A stretch of DNA of 56,364 nt from Bacteroidales bacterium (GTDB lineage Bacteria; Bacteroidota; Bacteroidia; Bacteroidales; F082). Both the position numbers and the translations under genes were made by a program. Location of the stretch: the NCBI GenBank assembly GCA_017427985.1, contig JAFRRS010000020.1:1-56364 (forward strand), written 5' to 3'. The notes under the pieces were generated by a model. It saw nothing but the letters and a program-made list of their open reading frames with translations, searched no databases and was not told the DNA's origin. Of this stretch, positions 1 through 8,846 are shown piece by piece. Within the stretch, counting starts at the first letter, position 1; every line of letters starts with the position of its first letter.

Positions 1-552
<552 letters not shown>

Positions 553-704
553 ATATTGCTGTACTTTTATGTTTTCTGTTCTACCTGGCGGATTCACCTG
601 TCCTTTAGTCTCTTGGAATTGAAAGGTTCCTTACCTTTCAGACTACTTTTTGTTGGCTCATTGCTTTCAAAGAACTTTCCAATCTTTTTGATTGATTGGG
701 ACTG
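553..704 (-). other. 16S rRNA leader with hairpin
   Basis: About 150 nt separate the rRNA promoter from the mature 16S end. At 620-640 there is a perfect 8-bp hairpin (TGAAAGGT and ACCTTTCA, 5-nt loop). It probably belongs to the transcribed leader that is cut off during 16S maturation, or to an antitermination element; the sequence alone does not say which. Confidence 0.6.
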
Positions 705-734
705 CAAAGATACAGCGATTTTTATTTCTGTCAA
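705..734 (-). promoter_or_regulatory. rRNA operon promoter
   Basis: On the minus strand a TTG (734-732) is followed after 19 nt by TATCTTTG (712-705), an exact match to the Bacteroidota -33/-7 consensus TTG-N19/20-TAnnTTTG. The 735-775 stretch upstream is a long A/T run that could act as an UP element. Position and direction fit transcription of the 16S gene. Confidence 0.85.
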
Positions 735-802
735 GAAAAATGTTAAAAAATTTTTAATATTTTTTTGATGTTTGATTGTCAATGGGTTGTATGTTGATTT
801 TT

Positions 803-869
803 CGTAAAAAAGGTATCGGCGAGGGCCTTGGAAACGAAGTTTACGCAGCCCGAACGATACCTTTTTACG
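803..869 (-). terminator. long imperfect hairpin, probable terminator of the AlbA_2 gene
   Basis: The arms at 803-818 and 855-869 (15 bp, one bulged A) enclose two further nested helices: GGGC with GCCC, and AAAC with GUUU closing a 3-nt loop. On the minus strand the outer arm ends in a six-T run, and the hairpin starts 6 nt after the stop of the 876-1511 gene, so it most simply terminates that gene ahead of the rRNA promoter. The three-tier structure is larger than most intrinsic terminators and might instead be a small RNA. Confidence 0.6.
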
Positions 870-875
870 AAAATT

Positions 876-1511
876 TTACGCCAAATCGGCTGGAATGAAA
901 AAAATCTTTTTGTCGGTCATCTCCATTTTGACCATTCCTATGACGATGAAATTTACCAAAATTCTTTCGGCTGCTTTCTTTTTTAAATGCGAAATTTCCA
1001 AAAACTCCTCAAAACTGATTCTCCCGTGCTCGTTCAAATAGCGCAAAAGCAGCATTTCTTCGTCAGTAAACGTTATCTGGATGATATTTTTGTCTTTTTC
1101 ATGCTTCCACACCTTTAATAATATAGGATTGGCTACGATATTCTCGTCTTTGACCCGCACATACACCTTATATATATTATTATGGTCTGGAGCTTTGTGC
1201 TTGTGATGCCTGCTTTTTGGTATTATCACTTCCAAAACGGTTTTCCCGTTGATGTTCCATTCTTTTGCGGTATATTCGACTTCTGGACGGCAGTACATTT
1301 GTGCGGCTGTCTGTATCATGTGCTTTTCCTCGTCGGATCTGATTCCAGAAATGGAGCCGTTGTCTTTCACACCTATTAATAATCGTCCGCCATCGGTATT
1401 TGCAAACGCCACAAGTGAGCGTGCGATTTTTTTGCTGTCAGACACCTCGAATTTGAAATCAAGCATCTGATGTTCGCCCTCAGCAATCAGTTTTTGAATA
1501 TGACCGACCAT
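876..1511 (-). CDS. AlbA_2 (Schlafen-type) domain protein, probable DNA-binding regulator
   Basis: A 211-residue protein. Residues about 14-125 match the AlbA_2 pattern: LDFKFE, then AFANTDGG, then LIGVKDNGSISGI. This domain is found in putative transcriptional regulators and Schlafen-like proteins. The C-terminal part (about 145-205) looks like a winged helix (TFTDEEMLLLRYLNEHGRI). The frame is open further upstream, but a consensus promoter at 1528-1557 would start transcription only about 10 nt before the ATG at 1511, and the extra upstream residues look non-coding, so I use 1511. It is monocistronic and ends at a hairpin. Substrate and target are unknown. Confidence 0.75.
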   Translation of the reverse strand: MVGHIQKLIAEGEHQMLDFKFEVSDSKKIARSLVAFANTDGGRLLIGVKDNGSISGIRSDEEKHMIQTAAQMYCRPEVEYTAKEWNINGKTVLEVIIPKSRHHKHKAPDHNNIYKVYVRVKDENIVANPILLKVWKHEKDKNIIQITFTDEEMLLLRYLNEHGRISFEEFLEISHLKKKAAERILVNFIVIGMVKMEMTDKKIFFIPADLA

Positions 1512-1527
1512 CCCGTGATTATTTTTG

Positions 1528-1557
1528 CAAAAATACGCAAATTTTATAAATCGGCAA
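1528..1557 (-). promoter_or_regulatory. promoter of the AlbA_2 gene
   Basis: Minus strand: TTG (1557-1555), 19-nt spacer, TATTTTTG (1535-1528). Transcription should begin near 1521, leaving a very short leader before the ATG at 1511. This decides the start codon of that gene. Confidence 0.75.
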
Positions 1558-2128
1558 TCGAGAGGCGTAAAAATAGAATAGGATAGGGCGGATGGCAAAT
1601 AAATCGTTTTTAGGCGTTTTAAGCGCATCAAATTTTCAGGGTATACAAAAGTGTTTTTGGAGCAGAAAAGTGGTTTATATCGAAAATTTAAAAATGTAAA
1701 TAATGCAAATGTCAAAGATTTTTAAAATTCACAAAAATAAACTACAAATTATAAACAATTGAATATCAGTGTTTTTAAAATTTGTAAACCAAGACATTAC
1801 AATTGTAAACAAATTGATATTACTTTACATGAATAAATTTGGTATAATGTTAATAAAATTTAATATAAAACATTGTTTATCAAAAAAATATATGTAAAAA
1901 CTGATAAATAACTTTAAAAAACGATGATTTTTTTATATTTTTGACATGGTGTTGCAAAAGCATTATAAATAATTGTAATAAAATGATTTAAATAAAGTTT
2001 TTGTAACATTCATTGAAGAAAAATAGGAGTTGGTTTAAATTTACAAAAATAAAATCACTAAAATTAACTTTTGTATTGTTTTTATTTTTACTTTTGTAAT
2101 CTGAAAAGTTTTTAAAAACGAAATTTTA
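1558..2128. other. AT-rich intergenic region upstream of the XRE gene
   Basis: No gene is visible in this stretch of more than 550 bases. It is extremely A/T rich, with many runs and several TTGTAA or TTTGTAA motifs (for example near 1785, 1803, 2004 and 2093). TACTTTTG at 2089-2096 could be a -7 box for the XRE gene, but no well-placed TTG lies upstream. The repeated motifs could be binding sites of the XRE protein itself; that is a guess. Confidence 0.4.
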
Positions 2129-2134
2129 GGGAGG
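2129..2134 (+). promoter_or_regulatory. unusually strong Shine-Dalgarno site
   Basis: GGGAGG lies 8 nt before the ATG at 2143. Bacteroidota genes seldom use such a site, and most genes in this window have none. Confidence 0.55.
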
Positions 2135-2142
2135 AACATGAT

Positions 2143-2583
2143 ATGGAATTAATCAAAGACAGACTGGCTCACATACTGAGAGCGAAAAATCTTACGGCAA
2201 CGCAGTTCGCTGAAAAAATGGAAATCCAGCCCTCAAATGTGTCTCATTTGCTAAATGGACGAAACAAACCGAGTTTGGATTTTCTGATAAAACTAAAAGA
2301 GATTTTTCCAGAATATAGCTTTGATTGGATAATTTTGGGTAAGAAACCTATAACAATAAACGATTCAAATCCTGTCAATTCTGTAGAAAACGAGTTGAAA
2401 TTTGAGGATGCAATTGAAGATAGAGTTGTTGAGTTTGATAATATAGATGATGATTATGATGAAGTGAGCGAAATTGTTGAAAAAAGCATTGATAATCAAT
2501 TGGAAAGAAAAAATAATGAAGGTGTTAAGAAGCTTATTGTCGTATATAACGACAACACTTTTGAGGTTCTGACTCCGAGATAA
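2143..2583 (+). CDS. XRE-family helix-turn-helix regulator
   Basis: A 146-residue protein. Residues 5-58 form an XRE/Cro helix-turn-helix: RLAHILRAKNLTATQFAEKM, then IQPSNVSHLLNGRNKPSLDFL. The remaining 85 residues are acidic and probably flexible, ending in a short KLIVVYNDNTFEVL strand-like segment. This layout is common among Bacteroidota XRE proteins, whose targets are mostly unknown. It stands alone behind a long AT-rich region and uses a strong ribosome-binding site. Autoregulation is plausible but not shown. Confidence 0.85.
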   Translation: MELIKDRLAHILRAKNLTATQFAEKMEIQPSNVSHLLNGRNKPSLDFLIKLKEIFPEYSFDWIILGKKPITINDSNPVNSVENELKFEDAIEDRVVEFDNIDDDYDEVSEIVEKSIDNQLERKNNEGVKKLIVVYNDNTFEVLTPR

Positions 2584-2681
2584 TTATAAATAGGTGTAAT
2601 AAAATTGCAAAAATTCAGTTTGGACATTGATATGTTAATAAAAATTAGTATTTTTGTTTAATAAAAATACAAATTGAAAAG

Positions 2682-3704
2682 ATGTCTAAAGAATTGTTTC
2701 TCAATAACTTCCGAGAATTTATATCACAATACAAACGTGTGGTGATTGTTTCGCACGTCAATCCTGATGGTGACGCGATAGGCTCGTCATTGGCTTTTTA
2801 TTATTTTTTGATGAAGTTCGGAATTGATGTGAAAGTTATCATTCCGAATGATTTTCCATCTTTTTTGTCATGGATGCCAGGTATTTCGGATGTTTTGATT
2901 TTTGACAAGAATCAGGAGAAGGGTGTTGAATATCTGAATGCAGCCGAATTGATATGCTATCTTGATTTTAATCATCCGTCGCGTACAGGATTGGTTCACA
3001 ATGATTTATGTCATTGCAAAAAAACTCCGAGACTGTTGATCGACCATCACAGGGATGCTGATTTTTCACAGTTTGCTGCATTTTTGTCAGAAGTTGAGAC
3101 TTCGAGCACATCGGAATTAGTTGCGGAAGTCATTAAATACCATGGATTTGACAAGTATCTTGATGATAATATCGCAACATGTCTGCTTGTGGGAATTATG
3201 ACGGACACGGGCTCTTTTTCACATTCGATTTATCATCCCGAAACATTTGAAATTTGCGGCGAATTGATTTCTCCAACTGTTGATTATCAATTGATTCACA
3301 GTAATATATACAATACATTTTCGGAAAACAGAATGCGTCTTCTTGGCTTCTGCATAAACAACAGAATGACAGTCCTCAACGATTATCATGCAGCATATAT
3401 CTATTTGACAAAGGAAGATTTGGAGGCGTTTAATTATCAAATCGGCGATACAGAAGGTGTTGTGAACCATCCATTGATGATTGATAATGTGAAATTATCT
3501 GTGTTAATTACTGAGCGTCAGGGAGTTATAAGATTTTCATTCAGATCGAAAGGTGATTTTTCGGTACATGAATTGTCAAAAGAGCATTTCAATGGTGGCG
3601 GTCATACAAATGCTGCCGGTGGAACGCTTAACTGCTCGATTGACGAGGCTGTAGACAAGTTTTTGCGTGTTTTGCCACAATATAAAGAGATGTTGAACAA
3701 GTAA
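2682..3704 (+). CDS. nrnA: NrnA-type DHH/DHHA1 phosphoesterase
   Basis: A 340-residue cytosolic enzyme of the bifunctional oligoribonuclease/pAp phosphatase family, which degrades 2-5 nt RNAs and often 3'-phosphoadenosine 5'-phosphate. The DHH domain carries SHVNPDGDAIGSS (residues about 24-36), the LIDHHRDAD motif, and GIMTDTGSF, which supply the Mn-binding Asp and His residues. The C-terminal DHHA1 domain ends with GGGHTNAAGG, the substrate-binding loop. The stop codon overlaps the start of the next gene (TAATG), so translation is probably coupled to the first FKBP lipoprotein. Confidence 0.93.
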   Translation: MSKELFLNNFREFISQYKRVVIVSHVNPDGDAIGSSLAFYYFLMKFGIDVKVIIPNDFPSFLSWMPGISDVLIFDKNQEKGVEYLNAAELICYLDFNHPSRTGLVHNDLCHCKKTPRLLIDHHRDADFSQFAAFLSEVETSSTSELVAEVIKYHGFDKYLDDNIATCLLVGIMTDTGSFSHSIYHPETFEICGELISPTVDYQLIHSNIYNTFSENRMRLLGFCINNRMTVLNDYHAAYIYLTKEDLEAFNYQIGDTEGVVNHPLMIDNVKLSVLITERQGVIRFSFRSKGDFSVHELSKEHFNGGGHTNAAGGTLNCSIDEAVDKFLRVLPQYKEMLNK

Positions 3705-4255
3705 TGTTAAAAAATTTTAATAAAATATTATTTGCAATTTCTGTTTTAAGTGTTTTTTCTTTATTAGTGGCTTGTACTGATAAGGAAGAGACGCAGAAAC
3801 CGTCTGTTGACAAAAAACCAAAAAAAGAGAGCCTTGAAAAAGCTAACAGATACTTGTTTTTGAAGGAGAAAGAGGATATTGATGATTACATTGCCCGACA
3901 TGGGATAAAAGTGGTTGAAACGGGTACAGGATTGCGCTATCGCATTATAAAACAAGGAGATGGCGAATTGATAAAACAAGGGGATATTATTGTGATCGAT
4001 TATGAAGTGAGGCTTCTGAATGGTAAACTACTATATAGCTCAAAAGAAGACGGATTGAAAACAATGAAAGTGGGCAGAGGTGGCGTTGAGACAGGTCTTG
4101 AAGAGGCTTTTCTCCATCTTCACAAGGGAGACATTGCAGAAATCATAATCCCATCACATCTCGCTCACGGTTTGATTGGAGACGGTAACAGAATCCCGCC
4201 GCGGCAACCAATTGTATATAAGTTGAAAATAATTGATAATCAAATAAATAAGTAA
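3704..4255 (+). CDS. FKBP-like lipoprotein, single domain, altered active site
   Basis: A 183-residue lipoprotein with a signal peptide ending in LLVAC (Cys24). The FKBP fold covers about residues 75-180: VIDYEVRLLNGKLL, then IIPSHLAHGLIGDGNRIPPR. Two usual catalytic-pocket positions are changed: the FDSS motif reads LYSS, and the Trp of the GW.EGL motif is absent (VETGLEEA). It resembles the GldI group of Bacteroidota FKBP lipoproteins, which act in the envelope. It overlaps nrnA by 1 nt and starts a run of three FKBP genes. It may be a chaperone more than a prolyl isomerase. Confidence 0.88.
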   Translation: MLKNFNKILFAISVLSVFSLLVACTDKEETQKPSVDKKPKKESLEKANRYLFLKEKEDIDDYIARHGIKVVETGTGLRYRIIKQGDGELIKQGDIIVIDYEVRLLNGKLLYSSKEDGLKTMKVGRGGVETGLEEAFLHLHKGDIAEIIIPSHLAHGLIGDGNRIPPRQPIVYKLKIIDNQINK

Positions 4256-4277
4256 AATAAATCTAACTAAAAAAATC

Positions 4278-5150
4278 ATGAAAAAAACATTTTTAATGGT
4301 GACTGCATTAAGTTTAATGCTTTCAGTGTTGGCAAGTTGCAGCAATGGCGACGCACCAATGGGTTATAAAACAACCCAAAACGGACTTTATTATAAATTC
4401 CATCAGGAAAACAGCGGTGAACTTCCAAGTATCGGTTATTTGGTTGATTTGACATTGTCCTGCGCAATAAACGATACAAATACAATTATTCCGCCTACAA
4501 AGAATATCATACAGTTGTCAGAACCAACTTTTTACTCTGATTTCATGGAAGGTATCGGAATGATGCATATTGGCGACTCTGCTTCATTCATAGTGAATAT
4601 TGACACAACGTTTATGTATTTGTTCAGAGTTCAGGAATTGCCTGAGGAGTTCAAAAGTACAGACATTATGAGATTTGACGTCAAAATCAATGATTTTTAT
4701 CCGGAAAGTGAATATATGAAAAAAATGATTGAAGCTATCAAGAAGAATTATCCAGAGGAAACTGCGGGAGCAGCAGCCGAGATGCAAGTGTATTTTGCGG
4801 AGAACAAAATCGTCGCAAAGCCAACAGAATCAGGGCTTTACTATGTAATGACCCAGGAAGGCAACGGTGAAATGCCGTCAAAAGGTGACAATGTGAAAGT
4901 TCATTACACAGGCAAATTGTTGAACGGAAAAGTGTTTGACTCGTCAATTGAACGTGGCGAACCTATTGAGATTCCTATAGGAATGGGTTATGTCATTCCA
5001 GGATGGGACGAAGGAATCATGATGATGTCGAAAGGCGAGAAAGGCGTTCTATACATACCTTTTTATCTGAGATATGGCGATAGGGGCGCAGGACAGGATA
5101 TTCCGCCATTCGCAAATTTGATTTTTGAAGTTGAACTTGTTGATTTTTAA
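4278..5150 (+). CDS. FKBP-type peptidyl-prolyl isomerase lipoprotein (two FKBP-like domains)
   Basis: A 290-residue lipoprotein (signal peptide, lipobox LASC, Cys21). Residues about 30-145 form a degenerate FKBP-like domain (YKTTQNGLYYKFH, later FYSDFMEGIGMMHIGDSASF). Residues about 185-290 form a canonical domain with the active-site residues in place: VHYTGKLLNGKVFDSS, VIPGWDEGI and YGDRGAGQDIPP. This is the only fully conserved FKBP site among the three neighbouring proteins. It should catalyse proline isomerisation outside the inner membrane. It follows the preceding gene by 22 nt and is very likely in its operon. Confidence 0.92.
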   Translation: MKKTFLMVTALSLMLSVLASCSNGDAPMGYKTTQNGLYYKFHQENSGELPSIGYLVDLTLSCAINDTNTIIPPTKNIIQLSEPTFYSDFMEGIGMMHIGDSASFIVNIDTTFMYLFRVQELPEEFKSTDIMRFDVKINDFYPESEYMKKMIEAIKKNYPEETAGAAAEMQVYFAENKIVAKPTESGLYYVMTQEGNGEMPSKGDNVKVHYTGKLLNGKVFDSSIERGEPIEIPIGMGYVIPGWDEGIMMMSKGEKGVLYIPFYLRYGDRGAGQDIPPFANLIFEVELVDF

Positions 5151-5156
5151 TAAATT

Positions 5157-6482
5157 ATGATAAGACTGCCATCATATTTATGGTGCTTGATAGGCTGCAT
5201 GATTCTAATGTCATGTGAAAAATCCGTTTACAGAGGCTTTGACAAGACAGACAATGGGACATATATGCAATTCCATGATGTCAATAAACAGGGGATGATG
5301 CCAAAGATTGGCGACCATGTTTTTGTGAATCTTAGTCAAAGCATTGGAGATTCGCTGATTTTTACTACGGAAGAAATTGGCGAGGAATCCTTTGAAATTG
5401 AGATTACGGAGCCTACTTTCGTCGGTGATATGATGGCAGGTCTTCTGAATATGCACGTTGATGACTCGGCGACGGTGGTTTACCTTGTTGATTCCATGTG
5501 TATCAAGACTTTAGGAATGGATGCCGTCCCCGATTATCTTGTTTCCGGAATGCCGATTTATGTTGATATCCGTTTGAAAGGCATCAAGACGGCTGAAGAG
5601 CTTGCAGCTGAGCGGAGACAGGAGCTTTTATTGATGAAACAGGATGATGATGACCGACTGGCGATGTATTATTCCGATGTGAATAACAAAATAACAGAAA
5701 ACGGTCTTATCATTATGAGTGTCAAGGGGAAAGGTCGTGGACCAAAAAGCGGTGAGATTTTGAAAATCAGTTTCAACATGATAACTCTCGAGGGAGACAC
5801 CTTGCTTGACTTGTTTTTAACTGAGCCTTTTGCAGTGAGATTTGGCGACATGGAACTTGGAGCCGGATTTGCCGAAGCCATGAGATATGTTCCTGAAGGA
5901 GGGGAAGGGCATTTCGTGATTCCTTCAGCATTGGCGTTCGACAGCACAGGTTTTGGCAATATTATTCCGCCCTACACCTCTTTTATATTAAATGTCAAAA
6001 ACACGGAAATTCTCACCGTTGAGGAATATGAAGCGGCGGAGAGGAAGCTGATGGAGGCTAAAGAGGCTGAAAATCAGAAACGTTTGGAAGAAGAACCGGA
6101 AAAAATAGCGAGATTTGTGAAAGAGCATAATGTCGATGTGGCTCCAAGTGAGACGGGAGTTTACTTTCTTGAAATAAGAAAAGGCACCGGCGATTTTGTG
6201 GAGGAAGGCGATTTGGTGTCGATACATTATAATCTTTATAACCTTGAAGACAAGCTCATTGAGTCGAGCTTTAAATACGAGCCTTTGCAATTTGTTTATG
6301 GCGCAGGCGACATGGTTCCTGGTATTGAAGAGGCGTTGACTAAAATGAGAGTGGGAGGCAGGTGCACAATTATTGTCCCGTCAGCGATGGGATTTGGAGA
6401 TGTCGCGATTGACGAGGAGCTTCCCGCCAATTCAACTGTTATTTTCGATATAGAACTTATTGACGTTCAGAAAGTTCGTTAG
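5157..6482 (+). CDS. triple FKBP-like lipoprotein, all domains degenerate
   Basis: A 441-residue lipoprotein (LMSC, Cys20) that looks like three consecutive FKBP-like units: about 25-140, 175-290 and 330-440. The last is the clearest (VSIHYNLYNLEDKLIESS, then MVPGIEEALTKMRVGG, then ELPANSTVIFDIELI), but it lacks the FDSS Asp and the GW Trp. A charged linker rich in Glu/Lys (about 280-325) joins units two and three. It begins 6 nt after the preceding FKBP gene. The 3' end overlaps the convergent Wzy/WaaL-like gene by 26 bp. A chaperone or scaffold role is inferred. Confidence 0.82.
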   Translation: MIRLPSYLWCLIGCMILMSCEKSVYRGFDKTDNGTYMQFHDVNKQGMMPKIGDHVFVNLSQSIGDSLIFTTEEIGEESFEIEITEPTFVGDMMAGLLNMHVDDSATVVYLVDSMCIKTLGMDAVPDYLVSGMPIYVDIRLKGIKTAEELAAERRQELLLMKQDDDDRLAMYYSDVNNKITENGLIIMSVKGKGRGPKSGEILKISFNMITLEGDTLLDLFLTEPFAVRFGDMELGAGFAEAMRYVPEGGEGHFVIPSALAFDSTGFGNIIPPYTSFILNVKNTEILTVEEYEAAERKLMEAKEAENQKRLEEEPEKIARFVKEHNVDVAPSETGVYFLEIRKGTGDFVEEGDLVSIHYNLYNLEDKLIESSFKYEPLQFVYGAGDMVPGIEEALTKMRVGGRCTIIVPSAMGFGDVAIDEELPANSTVIFDIELIDVQKVR

Positions 6483-7914
6483 TTTCGTAGAAATCAGTTT
6501 TGTCGGCATGATAGCAGTCGATGGCTGCGATTATTGCCATGCAACTCCATATCGGCACGGCGAGTTTGTCGGTGTCGAGGAAGTTGTTTAATGTTCCGTG
6601 CACGAAATAGCCGAGTAGGGCGAGAGTGGCACCGAGGACAAGCACTTTGGATTCTTTGTTTTTGGCTCTTCTGTAAGTCATCAGACCGCAGTACATGAAC
6701 GCGACGACTAATGAAACCACTATTAAAGAGCCGGCGATGCCCTGTTCGGCAAGTGCGCCGATGAATTCGCTGTGTGCATTGCCCATATCGCCGGAATTGG
6801 TGCTGATGATAGTTTTATTCTTGGATTCCTGGAACGGGGCGTAAACGAACTGGTAAGTGCCCGGACCCCAGCCGACGACAGGTCTCTCTTCAAACATCCT
6901 AAATGCTGAATTCCAACGGTTTATACGTTCAAGGTTGGAAGCGTCAGTAGAGATGTTTGTCATGGATTTTATGTTTTCAACGACGTTTCCTGAAGCGTCC
7001 TGGTCATTTTTGGCGAGCGTGTCGAAAATCTGCTGTTGGAAAGTGAAGAACAATCCAATCAGAACGGCTGCCACAACTGCGATGTATTTGAATTTGATTT
7101 TGAGAAGGACGCAAGCCAAAACTCCGATTGCTGCTATCAAGCTGATCCATGAGGCGCGGCAGAATGAAAGAATAATGGCGACAATGAGTATGCAAAACAC
7201 TATTACAACACCTAAACGTCTGTATTTCTTCATGTTAGGCATAAACAGATATGAAGCGCACAAAACAATGCAGACGGCGAGAATGGCACCGTAAGCGGTA
7301 TGGTCGTTATAGAAAGGTGTCATGACCCAGTGGGCGGTGTCGCCGTCAAATCCGTGCTTGGCGTGGTTTATTATGGTGTAAAACACCACGATTACAAGAC
7401 CGGCGATATGCAGCCAGATGAATCTGTTGATATTATTCGGGTCTTTAAACAAAACGGCGCACATGAAATAGGCGGGAATAATAAACCAGAGACGGGAAAC
7501 GACGAATTTAACGGAAACGAGAGGCATCTCGCTCGTTATGGTCGTGAGAATCATCCAGATAAACATTATGTAAATCACAATGGATATCGGGTAACTCGCT
7601 ATTTTTACGTCAAATTTGCGCTCGTACAGGTATTTTGCCATGAAAATGACAAGTAAACCTGCGAGAAGCGGTTCAGCGGGTAATGACAACGCCAACCGTA
7701 CATTAAGAGACTGGATATTTATTGACAAAGGTGTTATAAACGCCACCAAGAGCAATACTTTGTCGAGAGAAAACACGTATAACAGCAGAATACCTATTAC
7801 AATAGGAAGGGCAAAGGCAAGATATGTGTCTTTTTTGACAACAAAATACAATCCAATGGCGACGAAAATCGCCACGATTATATATAATGCTGCTGTCTTT
7901 ACGTATTTTTGCAT
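6457..7914 (-). CDS. O-antigen ligase / Wzy-like polytopic membrane protein
   Basis: A 485-residue protein with about 11-12 hydrophobic segments and a large periplasmic loop between about 300 and 390, the arrangement of the Wzy_C/RfaL family. The loop contains the ERPVVGWGPGTYQFVY segment that is characteristic of O-antigen ligase family members. It is either the polymerase or the ligase of a surface polysaccharide; sequence alone does not separate these. Its start overlaps the stop of the upstream Wzz-like gene (TAATG), so the two are translationally coupled. Confidence 0.88.
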   Translation of the reverse strand: MQKYVKTAALYIIVAIFVAIGLYFVVKKDTYLAFALPIVIGILLLYVFSLDKVLLLVAFITPLSINIQSLNVRLALSLPAEPLLAGLLVIFMAKYLYERKFDVKIASYPISIVIYIMFIWMILTTITSEMPLVSVKFVVSRLWFIIPAYFMCAVLFKDPNNINRFIWLHIAGLVIVVFYTIINHAKHGFDGDTAHWVMTPFYNDHTAYGAILAVCIVLCASYLFMPNMKKYRRLGVVIVFCILIVAIILSFCRASWISLIAAIGVLACVLLKIKFKYIAVVAAVLIGLFFTFQQQIFDTLAKNDQDASGNVVENIKSMTNISTDASNLERINRWNSAFRMFEERPVVGWGPGTYQFVYAPFQESKNKTIISTNSGDMGNAHSEFIGALAEQGIAGSLIVVSLVVAFMYCGLMTYRRAKNKESKVLVLGATLALLGYFVHGTLNNFLDTDKLAVPIWSCMAIIAAIDCYHADKTDFYETNELSERQ

Positions 7915-8846
7915 TATTTCGCTATTTGTTTCTTGCTCTCAATTACGTAAATCACCAGAATTGACATGAAACAGGCGCACAAACCGCACAATGCCACGAC
8001 GACCCAGCGGATAGGGTAGGCTTTTTTGTCGGATACGATTGGCGCTGAAACAATATTGCCGTATGAGAAGTTGTTCACGCAATAGCGTTTCTCACGCTCA
8101 AAGTCATATTTGGTCTTGTGGTAATTCTCGTAGGCATAATCAATCAAAGTGTTGATTTGGTTGACCTCAGGTCCATATTTTCCAAGGTTTTCCCTGATTT
8201 CGTCAAGTTTTTTGCTGCTGCCATTGTTGAGATAAGCTCTTGTGATTTCCCTCGACTGGCTTGCAACGTCGACGATACCATATTCTGTGCCGATTTCAGC
8301 GAGTCTGTTTTTCAAAGAATCAATAAACACTTCATTATCTTTAAGTGTTGACTCGAAGAAGTCAGCCTGCTCTTTTCTCTGAGCGTTTAATATGATTTTG
8401 AGCATTTTGCTGTATTGGTTGAAAATCTCATAAATCATCTCGTAAGCAACTTCAGGGTCACTGTCGTAGACTTTTATTGTCACCGCGTCGTAAGGAGTTC
8501 TTGCTATGCTTACATTGCTGCGATATTCACCGATGAGGGCTGTTCTCCAATATTTGTAGCCTTTGTCGATCTTGTAATGCTTTAACAAATCGAATTTCTC
8601 CACCACGGAATCCATGATTTCCTGCGACTGCATGATTTGCAGCATCTGCTCGGTTATTGTCTCATCCGAATAGGATTCAATGTGGGTAGGGTAGATTGTG
8701 GCTTCTGATTTGTACAAAGGTGTAATGAATCTCGAACCGGAGAAAACGGCACCAAGGATTGCTGCAACCAGAGTTACTATGACAATGTGCCATTTCCATT
8801 TGTAAATCACCTGAACCATAGGTGTGTTGTCAAAATAATTATTCAT
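7914..8846 (-). CDS. Wzz-type polysaccharide chain-length determinant (second copy)
   Basis: A 310-residue inner-membrane protein: N-terminal membrane segment (about 20-40), a long periplasmic helical region (about 60-270), and a C-terminal membrane segment preceded by KKAYPIRW, the proline motif of Wzz proteins. A start 33 nt further upstream is possible, but the ATG at 8846 gives an 8-nt overlap (ATGAATAA) with the preceding gene and a normal cytoplasmic N-terminus. No Walker motifs follow, so this is not a tyrosine-kinase fusion. It is a diverged sibling of the neighbouring Wzz protein. Confidence 0.87.
   Translation of the reverse strand: MNNYFDNTPMVQVIYKWKWHIVIVTLVAAILGAVFSGSRFITPLYKSEATIYPTHIESYSDETITEQMLQIMQSQEIMDSVVEKFDLLKHYKIDKGYKYWRTALIGEYRSNVSIARTPYDAVTIKVYDSDPEVAYEMIYEIFNQYSKMLKIILNAQRKEQADFFESTLKDNEVFIDSLKNRLAEIGTEYGIVDVASQSREITRAYLNNGSSKKLDEIRENLGKYGPEVNQINTLIDYAYENYHKTKYDFEREKRYCVNNFSYGNIVSAPIVSDKKAYPIRWVVVALCGLCACFMSILVIYVIESKKQIAK

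Noticed and set aside
1512..1715. Longer N-terminus for the AlbA_2 protein
   Set aside because: A consensus promoter lies within this part, and the residues encoded do not resemble the family.
1716..2142. Replication origin in the AT-rich region
   Set aside because: No DnaA-box cluster (TTATCCACA-like) and no origin-linked genes are nearby.
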